Part shown: piece after piece, positions 1 through 7,413 of the stretch
How positions within the stretch are numbered: the stretch's first letter is position 1
Layout of the letters: each line of letters opens with the position of its first letter
From: Oleiagrimonas sp963821885
GTDB taxonomy: Bacteria > Pseudomonadota > Gammaproteobacteria > Xanthomonadales > Rhodanobacteraceae
Reading direction: 5' to 3'
DNA: 64,000 nt
Assembly (NCBI GenBank): GCA_963821885.1
Contig: CAWGFN010000005.1
Span: 62,001 to 126,000 of the forward strand
The notes under the pieces: model-generated
Told to the model about the DNA's origin: nothing
The model's database searches: none
What the model saw: the letters and a program-made list of their open reading frames with translations, nothing else
Program-made: the position numbers and the translations under genes

Positions 1-201
1 GACGCCCGCCTCGCCCTCGATCGGCACGCCCGAGCGCTGCAGGTCGGCCACGTCCCGGTACACCGTGCGCTGCGACACCTCGAGCATTCGCGCCAACTGC
101 CGCGCGGGCAGCGCGGTGCGCCGCCCGCGCAGGGCGTGGATGATCTGGAACAGGCGATCGGCGCGGCGCATGCACGCATCATCGCGCATGTCGCCGCCCA
201 T
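1..201 (-). CDS. YafY/WYL-type HTH transcriptional regulator, N-terminal part (runs off the window)
   Basis: The frame stays open for 67 codons from an ATG at 201 to the window edge, so only the N-terminus is visible. Residues 11-60 form a winged helix of the HTH_11 type, with a recognition segment reading VSQRTVYRDVADLQRSG at about 42-58. That segment is characteristic of YafY-like regulators, whose missing C-terminal half normally carries a WYL ligand-sensing domain; the WYL part is inferred, not seen. An in-frame second ATG at 189 is an alternative start. The gene begins 9 bp after the stop of the glutathione transferase gene, so the two are probably co-transcribed. Confidence 0.8.
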   Translation of the reverse strand, partial: MGGDMRDDACMRRADRLFQIIHALRGRRTALPARQLARMLEVSQRTVYRDVADLQRSGVPIEGEAGV

Positions 202-210
202 GGGGATGGC

Positions 211-843
211 TCATCCGTCCTGGCTGGCCGCCAGCGCCTCGTCCGCCGCATCCGCGCGCTGGATCGCCGGCCGCGAAGTCACGCGATCGACGTATTCACG
301 GAACACCGCACGTTCGGGCACCAGCTTCCAGTCCAGGAACCAGCGCAACGCCATGCCATACAGCACGTCGGCCGCGGTGAAGCGCTCACCCAGGATGCAG
401 GGTCCGGCCTGCAGCTGGGAAGCCAGCATGTCCATGACGCCATCGAACGTTCCATAGCCGCTCCGCATCTGCGGCATCGGCTCGCGCTTGGCCGAATGAT
501 CCATCACCGCCGGTTCCAGGCAGGAACCGTAGAACACCATCCAGCGCAGATAAGGTCCGCGCAGCGGGTCACCGATGGGCGGCGCCAGCCCCTTGTCCGG
601 ATACAGGTCGGCCAGGTACATCATCACCGCCGGCTGTTCGGTGACCAGGGCCTCGCCATGGCGGATCGCCGGCACCTTGCCCATCGGGTTGATGGCCAGG
701 TATTCAGGATCACGCTGGGTCCCGGCTTTCAGGTTCAGCACATGCATGTCGTAGTCCACGCCCAGCTCCTCGAGCAGGGCGCGGGTGACCGCCGAACGGC
801 TCTGCGGGGCGTGGAAGAAGGTCACATACGGGCGATCGTTCAC
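211..843 (-). CDS. Glutathione S-transferase family protein
   Basis: A 210-residue cytosolic protein with the usual two-domain GST layout. The N-terminal thioredoxin-like domain (about 1-80) has the glutathione-site pattern NPMGKVPAI followed by VTEQPAVMMYLADLYP; the C-terminal helical domain contains the conserved FTAADVLYGMALRW helix. A catalytic Ser/Thr near the N-terminus would lie in HAPQSRSAV. I chose GTG at 843 because an AGGAG Shine-Dalgarno sequence lies 7 nt upstream; the frame itself stays open further. Substrate cannot be told from sequence. It is followed at 9 bp by the YafY-type regulator gene. Confidence 0.85.
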   Translation of the reverse strand: MNDRPYVTFFHAPQSRSAVTRALLEELGVDYDMHVLNLKAGTQRDPEYLAINPMGKVPAIRHGEALVTEQPAVMMYLADLYPDKGLAPPIGDPLRGPYLRWMVFYGSCLEPAVMDHSAKREPMPQMRSGYGTFDGVMDMLASQLQAGPCILGERFTAADVLYGMALRWFLDWKLVPERAVFREYVDRVTSRPAIQRADAADEALAASQDG

Positions 844-985
844 GGTCGTGCTCCTGGTGGGTGAGGGCTTCAGCATGAACCGGGCCTGCTGACAGCGTGG
901 TGTCAGCAGGCCGAATGGAGCCCGCGCCTTCCTGTGGGCAGCCAAGTCCGCGACAATGGTGGTCTGTTTTCCCGCGGATACTGTC

Positions 986-1996
986 ATGAAGAACGTCACA
1001 TTGACCCAGTTCCTGACCGAGGAAAGGCGGGCCGGGCACGGCAGCACCGACCTGACCCAGCTGCTGGAGGTGGTCGCGCGCGCCTGCAAGCGCATCGGCG
1101 TGGCCACCGGCAAGGGCGCGCTCGGCGGCGTGCTCGGCGAAGCGGGCACCGACAACGTGCAGGGCGAGGCGCAGAAGAAGCTCGACGTGCTGTCCAACGA
1201 GATCCTGCTCGACGCCAACGCCTGGGGCGGTCACCTGGCGGCTTGCGCCTCGGAGGAGATGGAGCATCCCCAGCCGATCCCCGATGCCTATCCGAAAGGC
1301 GGCTACCTTTTGCTGTTCGATCCGCTGGACGGCAGCTCCAACATCGACGTCAACATCTCTGTCGGCACCATCTTCTCGGTGCTCAAGCGTCCCGATGACG
1401 CCGGCGTCGAGGCCGCGACCGAGGAATTCCTGCAGCCGGGCAGCCGGCAGGTGGCGGCCGGCTACGTGGTCTACGGTCCCAGCACCTTGCTGGTGCTGAC
1501 CATCGGCCATGGAACGCATGTGTTCACCCTGGACCGCGAAGTGGGCAGCTTCATCCTGACCCGCCGCGCCGCGACCATCCCCGAGCAGACCTCGGAATTT
1601 GCCGTGAACATGTCCAACCGGCGTTTCTGGGAGCCGCCGATGCGGCGCTACGTCGACGACCTCCTCGCCGGCAGGGAAGGCCCGCGCGAGCGCGACTTCA
1701 ACATGCGCTGGGTGGCCTCGATGGTGGCCGACGTGCACCGCATCCTCACCCGCGGCGGCATCTTCAGCTATCCGCTGGACAGCAAGATCACCGCCCAGGG
1801 CGGCAAGCTGCGCCTGATGTACGAGGCCAATCCGATGGCCTTCATCGTCGAGCAGGCCGGCGGCGCGGCCAGCACCGGGCGCGAACGCATCATGGACATC
1901 CAGCCCACGACCCTGCATCAACGCGTGCCGGTGTTCCTGGGCTCCCGCCACGAAGTGGAGATGGCCGAGCGCTATCACCGCGATGCCGATCACTGA
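986..1996 (+). CDS. fbp: Fructose-1,6-bisphosphatase, class I
   Basis: Hydrolyses fructose 1,6-bisphosphate to fructose 6-phosphate, the committed step of gluconeogenesis, in the cytosol. The 336-residue length fits class I enzymes. The metal-binding signature DPLDGSSNID lies at about 112-121, GGIFSYP and the substrate-binding block MYEANPMAFIVEQAGG follow, and the C-terminus has the usual HQRVPVFLGSR. The ATG at 986 starts the conserved N-terminus MKNVTLTQFL; ten further in-frame codons upstream are not family-like. The next gene begins immediately at the stop codon, so the pair may be co-transcribed. Confidence 0.97.
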   Translation: MKNVTLTQFLTEERRAGHGSTDLTQLLEVVARACKRIGVATGKGALGGVLGEAGTDNVQGEAQKKLDVLSNEILLDANAWGGHLAACASEEMEHPQPIPDAYPKGGYLLLFDPLDGSSNIDVNISVGTIFSVLKRPDDAGVEAATEEFLQPGSRQVAAGYVVYGPSTLLVLTIGHGTHVFTLDREVGSFILTRRAATIPEQTSEFAVNMSNRRFWEPPMRRYVDDLLAGREGPRERDFNMRWVASMVADVHRILTRGGIFSYPLDSKITAQGGKLRLMYEANPMAFIVEQAGGAASTGRERIMDIQPTTLHQRVPVFLGSRHEVEMAERYHRDADH

Positions 1997-1997
1997 C

Positions 1998-2768
1998 ATG
2001 CACCCCGCCCACGACTGGCTCCAGGGCCTGCAACTGCACGGCCTGGCCGCGATCGTCGCCGGCCTGGTCGTGGCGTACCTGATCGTGGCCGAACCGTTTC
2101 TCGGTCGCGCGGGGTTTCGTCGCTTCCTGACGGCCGTGCGCGCGGGCGACGATCGCGCGCGCGTGCGCTTCTACCGCCAGTGGACCGTGCAGAGCTGGCT
2201 GCTGGCAAGCGCGCTGCTGGCCCTGTCGCTGACCGTGTTCGGCTGGACGCCGGCGCAGCTGGGACTCCGGCTGCCTCGGCTGTCCACGCATGTTCCAACG
2301 GGCGTGCTCGTGCCCGTGGGGGTGGGTGCCCTGATCGGCCTGCTGCTCGGCATCGTCATGGCCCGCTACGGCATCAAGCGCCAGCCATCACGCGCGCGCC
2401 CGGCGAACAACGCCGATGTGATGCTCATGCTGCCGCGCACCCCGGCCGAACGCCGTGGCTTTGCCCTGCTTGCGGTCACCGCCGGCATCACCGAGGAGGT
2501 GGTCTGGCGCGGCATCCTGCTGGCCATCGTCGTCGCGGCCTTTCCGGGCGTGTCCATCGTCCCGCTGGCGGTTGGCATCACGCTGGCCTTCGGTTGGGCG
2601 CACCTGTACCAGGGGCCGGCCGGCATCGTCGGCACGGCGTTGCTCGGCGGCATGTTCACCGCCCTGTACCTGCTGAGCGGCAGCCTGCTGCTGCCGATCG
2701 TGCTGCATGCCGCGGTCGACCTGCTGGCGATGCTGCGTGCGCCCATGCATCCGGACCCCCATACCTGA
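1998..2768 (+). CDS. CPBP-family intramembrane metalloprotease (CAAX protease/bacteriocin-immunity fold)
   Basis: An integral membrane protein of about 256 residues with several hydrophobic segments. It contains the CPBP hallmark: the Glu-Glu motif GITEEVVWRGILL, a later histidine in FGWAHLYQG, and a final HAAVDLLAML segment. Family members are membrane-embedded proteases implicated in prenyl-protein-like processing, sigma-factor or bacteriocin-related functions; the target here is unknown. The ATG at 1998 lies 2 nt after the fbp stop; an ATG at 1983, overlapping fbp, would add five residues and cannot be excluded because neither has a clear Shine-Dalgarno sequence. Confidence 0.85.
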   Translation: MHPAHDWLQGLQLHGLAAIVAGLVVAYLIVAEPFLGRAGFRRFLTAVRAGDDRARVRFYRQWTVQSWLLASALLALSLTVFGWTPAQLGLRLPRLSTHVPTGVLVPVGVGALIGLLLGIVMARYGIKRQPSRARPANNADVMLMLPRTPAERRGFALLAVTAGITEEVVWRGILLAIVVAAFPGVSIVPLAVGITLAFGWAHLYQGPAGIVGTALLGGMFTALYLLSGSLLLPIVLHAAVDLLAMLRAPMHPDPHT

Positions 2769-2838
2769 TCGCGGGTCCAGGACCCGCCGCGCGACGCGCC
2801 GCCCACGCCCGTTCCACCCCGCATCCGACCCGCAGCGC

Positions 2839-2868
2839 TTGACATCCACCCTAGTGTATTGTTGTATT
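2839..2868 (+). promoter_or_regulatory. Candidate sigma-70 promoter of the ytrA-like operon
   Basis: TTGACA at 2839-2844 is a perfect -35. With an 18-bp spacer the -10 is TGTATT at 2863-2868 (four of six matches). Transcription would start at about 2875-2876, which is the start codon of the regulator gene, implying a leaderless mRNA. Confidence 0.6.
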
Positions 2869-2875
2869 GATACAC
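2854..2875. promoter_or_regulatory. Candidate GntR/YtrA operator (inverted repeat abutting the start codon)
   Basis: GTGTAT at 2854-2859 and ATACAC at 2870-2875 are perfect inverted arms separated by 10 bp. The site overlaps the -10 region and ends one base before the ATG of the GntR-family gene. A GTGTA...TACAC type site is what YtrA-subfamily repressors are known to bind, so autoregulation of the whole operon is likely. Binding is inferred from position and symmetry. Confidence 0.55.
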
Positions 2876-3259
2876 ATGGATGCATCGATCCTCACCATTC
2901 AGCCCACGGCGCCGGAGCCGATCTATCGGCAGATCGTCGAGCAGTTGCGCCGGCTGATCGCCGCCGGCCAGATCGGCCCCGGCGAGCGGCTGCCATCGGT
3001 GCGTGAGGTGGCCGGCTTCCACGCCATCAACCCGATGACGGTCTCGCGCGCCTATGGCCTGGCCGAGTCGGAAGGCCTGCTCGAGCGCCAGCGCGGCAAG
3101 GGCATGGTGGTGGCCACGGGACAGGGGATCGGCCGCACCCCGAACGAACGCATGCAGCTGCTGGAACCGCACCTGCAGCAGACCGCGCGCCAGGCGCGCG
3201 AACTGGAGCTGCCCGCGGACACGGTCCTGGCGCGCCTGCACAAACTTCTCGGAGAGTGA
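2876..3259 (+). CDS. GntR-family transcriptional regulator, YtrA subfamily
   Basis: A 127-residue DNA-binding repressor consisting of an N-terminal GntR winged helix (about 10-75: PIYRQIVEQLRRLIAAG, GERLPSVREVA, NPMTVSRAY) and a short C-terminal helical stretch, the layout of the YtrA subfamily, which lacks a large effector domain. Such regulators usually control an adjacent ABC transporter, as here: the ATPase gene starts 3 bp downstream. I chose ATG 2876 rather than the in-frame ATG at 2867, because 2867 lies inside the -10 region and the transcript should begin at about 2876. No Shine-Dalgarno sequence is possible with that start. Confidence 0.88.
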   Translation: MDASILTIQPTAPEPIYRQIVEQLRRLIAAGQIGPGERLPSVREVAGFHAINPMTVSRAYGLAESEGLLERQRGKGMVVATGQGIGRTPNERMQLLEPHLQQTARQARELELPADTVLARLHKLLGE

Positions 3260-3262
3260 ACC

Positions 3263-4159
3263 ATGAACGCCGTCATGCCCATGGAAGATCGTGATTTCGC
3301 CGCGCCACTGTCGGCGCTCGGCCTCGTGCACAGCTATGAAGGCCGCAACGCGCTGCAGGACGTCAGCCTGTCCCTGCCGCGCGGCAGCGTGCTGGGGCTG
3401 ATCGGCCGCAATGGCGCCGGCAAGTCGACCCTGATCCGCGCCCTGCTCGGCCTGCTCGAACCGCAGGCCGGCGAGGCGCGCGTGTTCGGCGAACCGGCGC
3501 TGCGCCTGTCCGACGCCACCAAGGCTCGCATCGCCTACGTGCCGCAGCAGCCCGAGGGTCTGGCCTGGCTGACCGCCGAGCAGATGTTCGACTACTTTTC
3601 GCGCTTCTACCCGCGCTGGGACGCGGCCTTCGTCGAGCGCACCATGCAGCGCTGGCAGCTGCCCGGGAACCGCGTGCTGGCCAAGCTCTCGCCGGGCGAA
3701 CGCCAGCGTGTGGACCTGGTCCGTGCCCTGGCCTCGCAGCCCGACCTCCTGGTGCTGGACGAACCGGCCGCGGCGCTGGATCCGGTCGCGCGTCGCGACC
3801 TGTTGCGCGAAGTGGCCATGCGCGCCGGCGAGGATGGCGGCACGGTGCTGTTCTCCACCCATATCGTTTCCGACCTCGAGCGCGTCGCCTCGGACATTGC
3901 CTTCATGCACCAGGGTCGCCTGCTGCTGCATTGCCCGGTGGACGACACCAAGGAACGCTTCGCGCGGCTGTGGCTTCCGGCCGGGCAGAGTGCCGCGGCG
4001 CCGCCGCATGCGCTCAGCCACCACCGTCACGATGACGGCAGCCTGAGCGTGGTGGTCGAACGCGACGCCGACGGACGCTGGCCCGAGGCCGCCGGCCTGC
4101 CCGGCGCACGCGTCGACGCGCTGGGCCTGGAGGACCTGTTCGTGGAGATCGCAGAATGA
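3263..4159 (+). CDS. ABC transporter ATP-binding protein (YtrB-like)
   Basis: A 298-residue cytoplasmic ATPase that should energise the membrane proteins encoded just downstream. Visible motifs are Walker A GRNGAGKST at about 48-56, Q-loop VPQQPEG at 93-99, the signature LSPGERQR at 142-149 (a variant of LSGGQ), Walker B LLVLDEP at 162-168 and the switch His in FSTHIVSDLE at about 200. The last 90 residues are an accessory domain of unknown role. A GGAGAG ribosome site precedes the ATG. The stop overlaps the next start (ATGA), indicating translational coupling. The substrate is unknown; YtrA-linked transporters in other bacteria respond to cell-envelope stress. Confidence 0.9.
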   Translation: MNAVMPMEDRDFAAPLSALGLVHSYEGRNALQDVSLSLPRGSVLGLIGRNGAGKSTLIRALLGLLEPQAGEARVFGEPALRLSDATKARIAYVPQQPEGLAWLTAEQMFDYFSRFYPRWDAAFVERTMQRWQLPGNRVLAKLSPGERQRVDLVRALASQPDLLVLDEPAAALDPVARRDLLREVAMRAGEDGGTVLFSTHIVSDLERVASDIAFMHQGRLLLHCPVDDTKERFARLWLPAGQSAAAPPHALSHHRHDDGSLSVVVERDADGRWPEAAGLPGARVDALGLEDLFVEIAE

Positions 4160-4350
4160 ATATCCAGGCACTCCAACTGCACGATCTGGTGCCGCCGTCG
4201 ACACGTCTGTCGCGCCAGCGCATCGCCTTGCTGCTGACCGCCGCGCTGGCCGTGGCGGGATTGGCCAGCGCTCTGTGCGTGGTGCCGGTCTGGCAAATGC
4301 TATGCGCCACGCTTCCCGTCCTCGGCCTGCTGCCGGAGTGGATGCGATGA
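4156..4350 (+). CDS. Small membrane protein of the ABC transporter operon, unknown function
   Basis: A 64-residue protein with one long hydrophobic stretch (about 24-57, IALLLTAALAVAGLASALCV...). Its start overlaps the ATPase stop and its stop overlaps the permease start, both as ATGA, and GGAG lies 8 nt upstream of its ATG. This tight double coupling is good evidence that it is translated and works with the transporter. I do not recognise a family. It could be a small accessory subunit or the remnant of a second permease. Confidence 0.7.
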   Translation: MNIQALQLHDLVPPSTRLSRQRIALLLTAALAVAGLASALCVVPVWQMLCATLPVLGLLPEWMR

Positions 4351-5843
4351 ATGCCCGCGCGCTTCTCATCACCCCATGGCGATGCGGTCAGCCTTCATTG
4401 CGCTGGGTGTCGACCGCGATGTTGGGTCTGTGCGCGGCCGGAGCCATCGCCTACGGCTGGTTCTCAAGCCAGACGGACTGGGCGGTCACCAGCGCGCTGA
4501 TCCTGTGCATCGGCCTGATCTATCTGTGGATCTTCCAGTTTCCCAACGCCTTCCTGCTGGCCATGGACGCACGCAACCTGCGCGTGCCCGGCGTCGGCGC
4601 CACCGTGGTCGCCAGCCTGGCGCTGTACGCCGTGCTCAGCGTGCTGCCGGCCACGCTGTTGCTGGCCCTTTTCGGCGCCAACGCGCTCAACACCGCCACC
4701 ATCCTGCTGCTGTGCGTGTTGATCGGCCTGGCCTTTGCCCTGTTGCCGCGCTACCTCGCGGTGTGGATCGGATTCATGCCGGCCGTCAGCACCGGACTGC
4801 ACCGATACATCACGATCCCGGGACCGGGTTCGGCGGCGTTCCCGCACTGGGCCCTGCCACTGTGCCTGGTCCTGCTGGTGATCGTCGCCATGCGCTGGCG
4901 TGGGCTTTTGCGCGCGGAAAATCCCCGCCTGCGGGGGCTGAGCAGCGCCGTGGTGATGCGCTTCCGCCAGCAGCAGGGTGGTTTCAGCAACCTGTGGGGC
5001 GACAGCTGCAGCAGCCAGGACAGTGTCCGCAACCGGCCCGACTGGATGCAGTCGGGTGTGGATCTTCGACGGGTCGATCCGGCGCATACGGTGCGCGCGC
5101 TGCGCGTGGCCATCGGCAACCTGTACGTGCCGCGCACGCTGGTCGGCCACCTGCGCAACCACGGCCTCAAGGTGCTGGGGTTCCTGCTGCTGTTTCCGCT
5201 GATGCTGCTGATCCTCAATGGTGGCGGCGACAGCAACGCGTCCACGGCCCTGAAGGGTTTCTGCATCGGTGTCATCGGCGCACTGGGCGTCTTCGGGCCG
5301 TTGATGCTGATCAACATGGGCAGCTACCAGTTGCGCAGTCACTGGAGTCGCCCCAACACCGAACTGCCGCTGTTGGCCCTGCTGCCCGGACTCGGCGCGC
5401 GCGATGCGGTCAAGCGCGACCTCCTGCGCGCCACGCTCGGCCTTCCCATGGCCATGCTTGCGGTGCTGCTGGCGTTGGTCCTGGGCGCGGCCTGGAGCCT
5501 GGGCCTTCACGGGCTGGACCTGGTCGCCATCGGCATGAGCCAGGCCGGATCGGCCGTGGTCCTGCTGGCGCTGGTGCTGGACGTGATGAGTGGTCACCCG
5601 CTGCGTGTCTGGGTGCTTCGCCTGCTGTTCTTCATCCAGGTGCTGCTGGTCACGGCCTCGCTGTTCGTGCCGCTGACCCAGCTGGGCGAACCGGCCATCA
5701 GCCGCGCCCCGATACTGGTTCCGCTCACGCTTGCCGCATGGGCCGTGTTCCTGCCCGTGATGGCCCTGCTGGGCTGGCGCGGGTGGCAACGCTGCCGCCG
5801 ACGCGTGCATGCTTTCCTGCCGCAGGACACGTTTTCGCACTGA
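4347..5843 (+). CDS. Multi-spanning ABC transporter permease-like membrane protein
   Basis: A 498-residue integral membrane protein with roughly a dozen hydrophobic segments in two clusters (about 25-190 and 285-480) separated by a hydrophilic loop of about 100 residues around 190-285. Position directly after an ABC ATPase and a small membrane protein makes it the presumptive transmembrane subunit, although I see no sharp permease signature. The ATG at 4347 overlaps the previous stop and has GGAG 8 nt upstream. Substrate unknown; the YtrA-type control suggests an envelope- or antibiotic-stress function. Confidence 0.75.
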   Translation: MNARALLITPWRCGQPSLRWVSTAMLGLCAAGAIAYGWFSSQTDWAVTSALILCIGLIYLWIFQFPNAFLLAMDARNLRVPGVGATVVASLALYAVLSVLPATLLLALFGANALNTATILLLCVLIGLAFALLPRYLAVWIGFMPAVSTGLHRYITIPGPGSAAFPHWALPLCLVLLVIVAMRWRGLLRAENPRLRGLSSAVVMRFRQQQGGFSNLWGDSCSSQDSVRNRPDWMQSGVDLRRVDPAHTVRALRVAIGNLYVPRTLVGHLRNHGLKVLGFLLLFPLMLLILNGGGDSNASTALKGFCIGVIGALGVFGPLMLINMGSYQLRSHWSRPNTELPLLALLPGLGARDAVKRDLLRATLGLPMAMLAVLLALVLGAAWSLGLHGLDLVAIGMSQAGSAVVLLALVLDVMSGHPLRVWVLRLLFFIQVLLVTASLFVPLTQLGEPAISRAPILVPLTLAAWAVFLPVMALLGWRGWQRCRRRVHAFLPQDTFSH

Positions 5844-5854
5844 GGCCCCTTGCC

Positions 5855-6232
5855 ATGGAACCGATTCCGCTTTACCTGACGGCCGCGCGCACCGCGCGCA
5901 TCTGGAAGCTGCCGATCGGCCAGGCCCACGCCATCGTCCGCGAGGCCATTCATTCGATTCCCATGCGCCATCAGGCCTGGATCAGCACGGCCTGTCTGGG
6001 CGGCCTGCTGCTGTTGCTGGGACTCGCCGATGCGCCATGCGCCGTCACCCGCGGCAGCGCGGGATGGCTGGCCATCCGAGGCGGCGGCATCGTCCTGATG
6101 AGCGTGGGCCTGCTGGCGCCGCGACTGCTCGTGCGCCGGACCATCAGGGCCCGGGCCGAAGCCGCGGCCACACTGGATGCGCGCGGTGAGACGACCCGCG
6201 AGCGGGCCGTCGCGTTGTCTTCCGGTTCCTGA
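5855..6232 (+). CDS. Small membrane protein at the end of the YtrA operon, unknown function
   Basis: A 125-residue protein with two hydrophobic segments (about 43-59, WISTACLGGLLLLLGL; and 75-94, GGGIVLMSVGLLAPRLL) flanked by basic residues, ending in a hydrophilic tail. It starts 11 bp after the permease gene with GAGG about 9 nt upstream, so it is the last gene of the operon. I recognise no domain. A membrane anchor or accessory subunit of the transporter is possible, but nothing in the sequence proves it. Confidence 0.7.
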   Translation: MEPIPLYLTAARTARIWKLPIGQAHAIVREAIHSIPMRHQAWISTACLGGLLLLLGLADAPCAVTRGSAGWLAIRGGGIVLMSVGLLAPRLLVRRTIRARAEAAATLDARGETTRERAVALSSGS

Positions 6233-6264
6233 CCCTCGGCGCCGATCACCGGCCCCTGGCAGGT

Positions 6265-7356
6265 TCAGAACAACTCACCCTGCGGCGAGGCCGCGCGCGG
6301 CGGCACGAACTGCGTGGCGTCGAGCTCTAGTGAGCGCGTGGACGCGAACCCATGCCGGCGACAGGCCACCTCGAATCGCCGCTTGAGCACCTGCGCGAAC
6401 ACGCCCTGGCCACGCATGCGGGTACGGAAATCGGCGTCGTACTCGCGCCCGCCGTTCATCTGCCGGACCAGGCTCATCACGTGTTCGGCGCGCTGCGGCA
6501 CGTGCAGCTCCAGCCACTGGCGGAACAGGGTCTTGAGCTCCCATGGCAGGCGCAGCGTGGTGTAGCCGGCACAGCGCGCGCCGGCCTCGGCCGCGCGCGC
6601 CAGCACCGCTTCCATGTCGCGATCGTTGAGCGCGGGGATGATCGGTGCCACCAGCACGCCCACCGGCACCCCGGCCCCGGCCAGGTTGGCGATGGCGCGC
6701 AGACGCCGATGCGGCGCGCTGGCGCGTGGCTCCAGCCTGGCCGCCAGCCGGTTGTCCAGCGAATTGACCGACACGAAGACCTGCACCAGTCCGCGTTCGG
6801 CCATCGGCGCCAGCAGATCGAGATCACGCTCGACCATGGCGTTCTTGGTCACCAGCGTGCACGGGTGGTGGCAGGCTGCCAATACCTCCAGCGCGGCGCG
6901 GGTCAGGCGCAGGCGCTTCTCCACCGGCTGGTAGGGGTCGGTGTTGCTGCCGATGTTGATCGGGTTGACCGCATACCCGGGACGCGCAAGCTCCGCGCGC
7001 AACACCTCGGCCAGGTTGCCCTTGGCGCGTATGCGGGTCTCGAAGTCCAGGCCCGGCGACAGGTTCAGGTAGCTGTGCGAAGGCCGCGCGAAGCAATAGA
7101 TGCAGCCGTGCTCGCAACCCCGGTAGGGGTTCATGGCCTGGGTGAAATGAATGTCCGGCGAGTCGTTGCGGGTGATGACGCTGCGCGCGCGCTCGTCGCT
7201 GACCTCGGTGCGCGGACGCGGCGCGTCGACATCCAGCAACGCGCTCTGCCAACCATCGTCCTCGGCCTGGTGGCGCACGCTCTCGAAGCGCCCCTCCGGG
7301 TTTGAGGCGGCGCCGCGTCCCTTGATCGCCTGCGGGGCATACGGGTCCAGGTCCAT
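6265..7356 (-). CDS. PA0069-family radical SAM protein (spore photoproduct lyase-like)
   Basis: A 363-residue iron-sulphur protein. The radical SAM cluster motif CEHGCIYC is at about residues 81-88 (Cys 81, 85 and 88), preceded by the family block NPYRGC and followed by INIGSNTDPYQPVEK, the pattern of the PA0069/SplB-like Rv2578c group. These proteins are widespread but their reaction is not established; a nucleic-acid-related role is often assumed. I chose the ATG at 7356 (MDLDPYAPQAIKGRG), where the family homology begins, over one 15 codons upstream. It runs against the ABC operon, converging on it with a 32-bp gap. Confidence 0.88.
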   Translation of the reverse strand: MDLDPYAPQAIKGRGAASNPEGRFESVRHQAEDDGWQSALLDVDAPRPRTEVSDERARSVITRNDSPDIHFTQAMNPYRGCEHGCIYCFARPSHSYLNLSPGLDFETRIRAKGNLAEVLRAELARPGYAVNPINIGSNTDPYQPVEKRLRLTRAALEVLAACHHPCTLVTKNAMVERDLDLLAPMAERGLVQVFVSVNSLDNRLAARLEPRASAPHRRLRAIANLAGAGVPVGVLVAPIIPALNDRDMEAVLARAAEAGARCAGYTTLRLPWELKTLFRQWLELHVPQRAEHVMSLVRQMNGGREYDADFRTRMRGQGVFAQVLKRRFEVACRRHGFASTRSLELDATQFVPPRAASPQGELF

Positions 7357-7413
7357 CGACGCAGTGTGGCACCACCGCGTCTCAGTGGCGGCGACGCGCA
7401 CGCCGTCAGCGAT

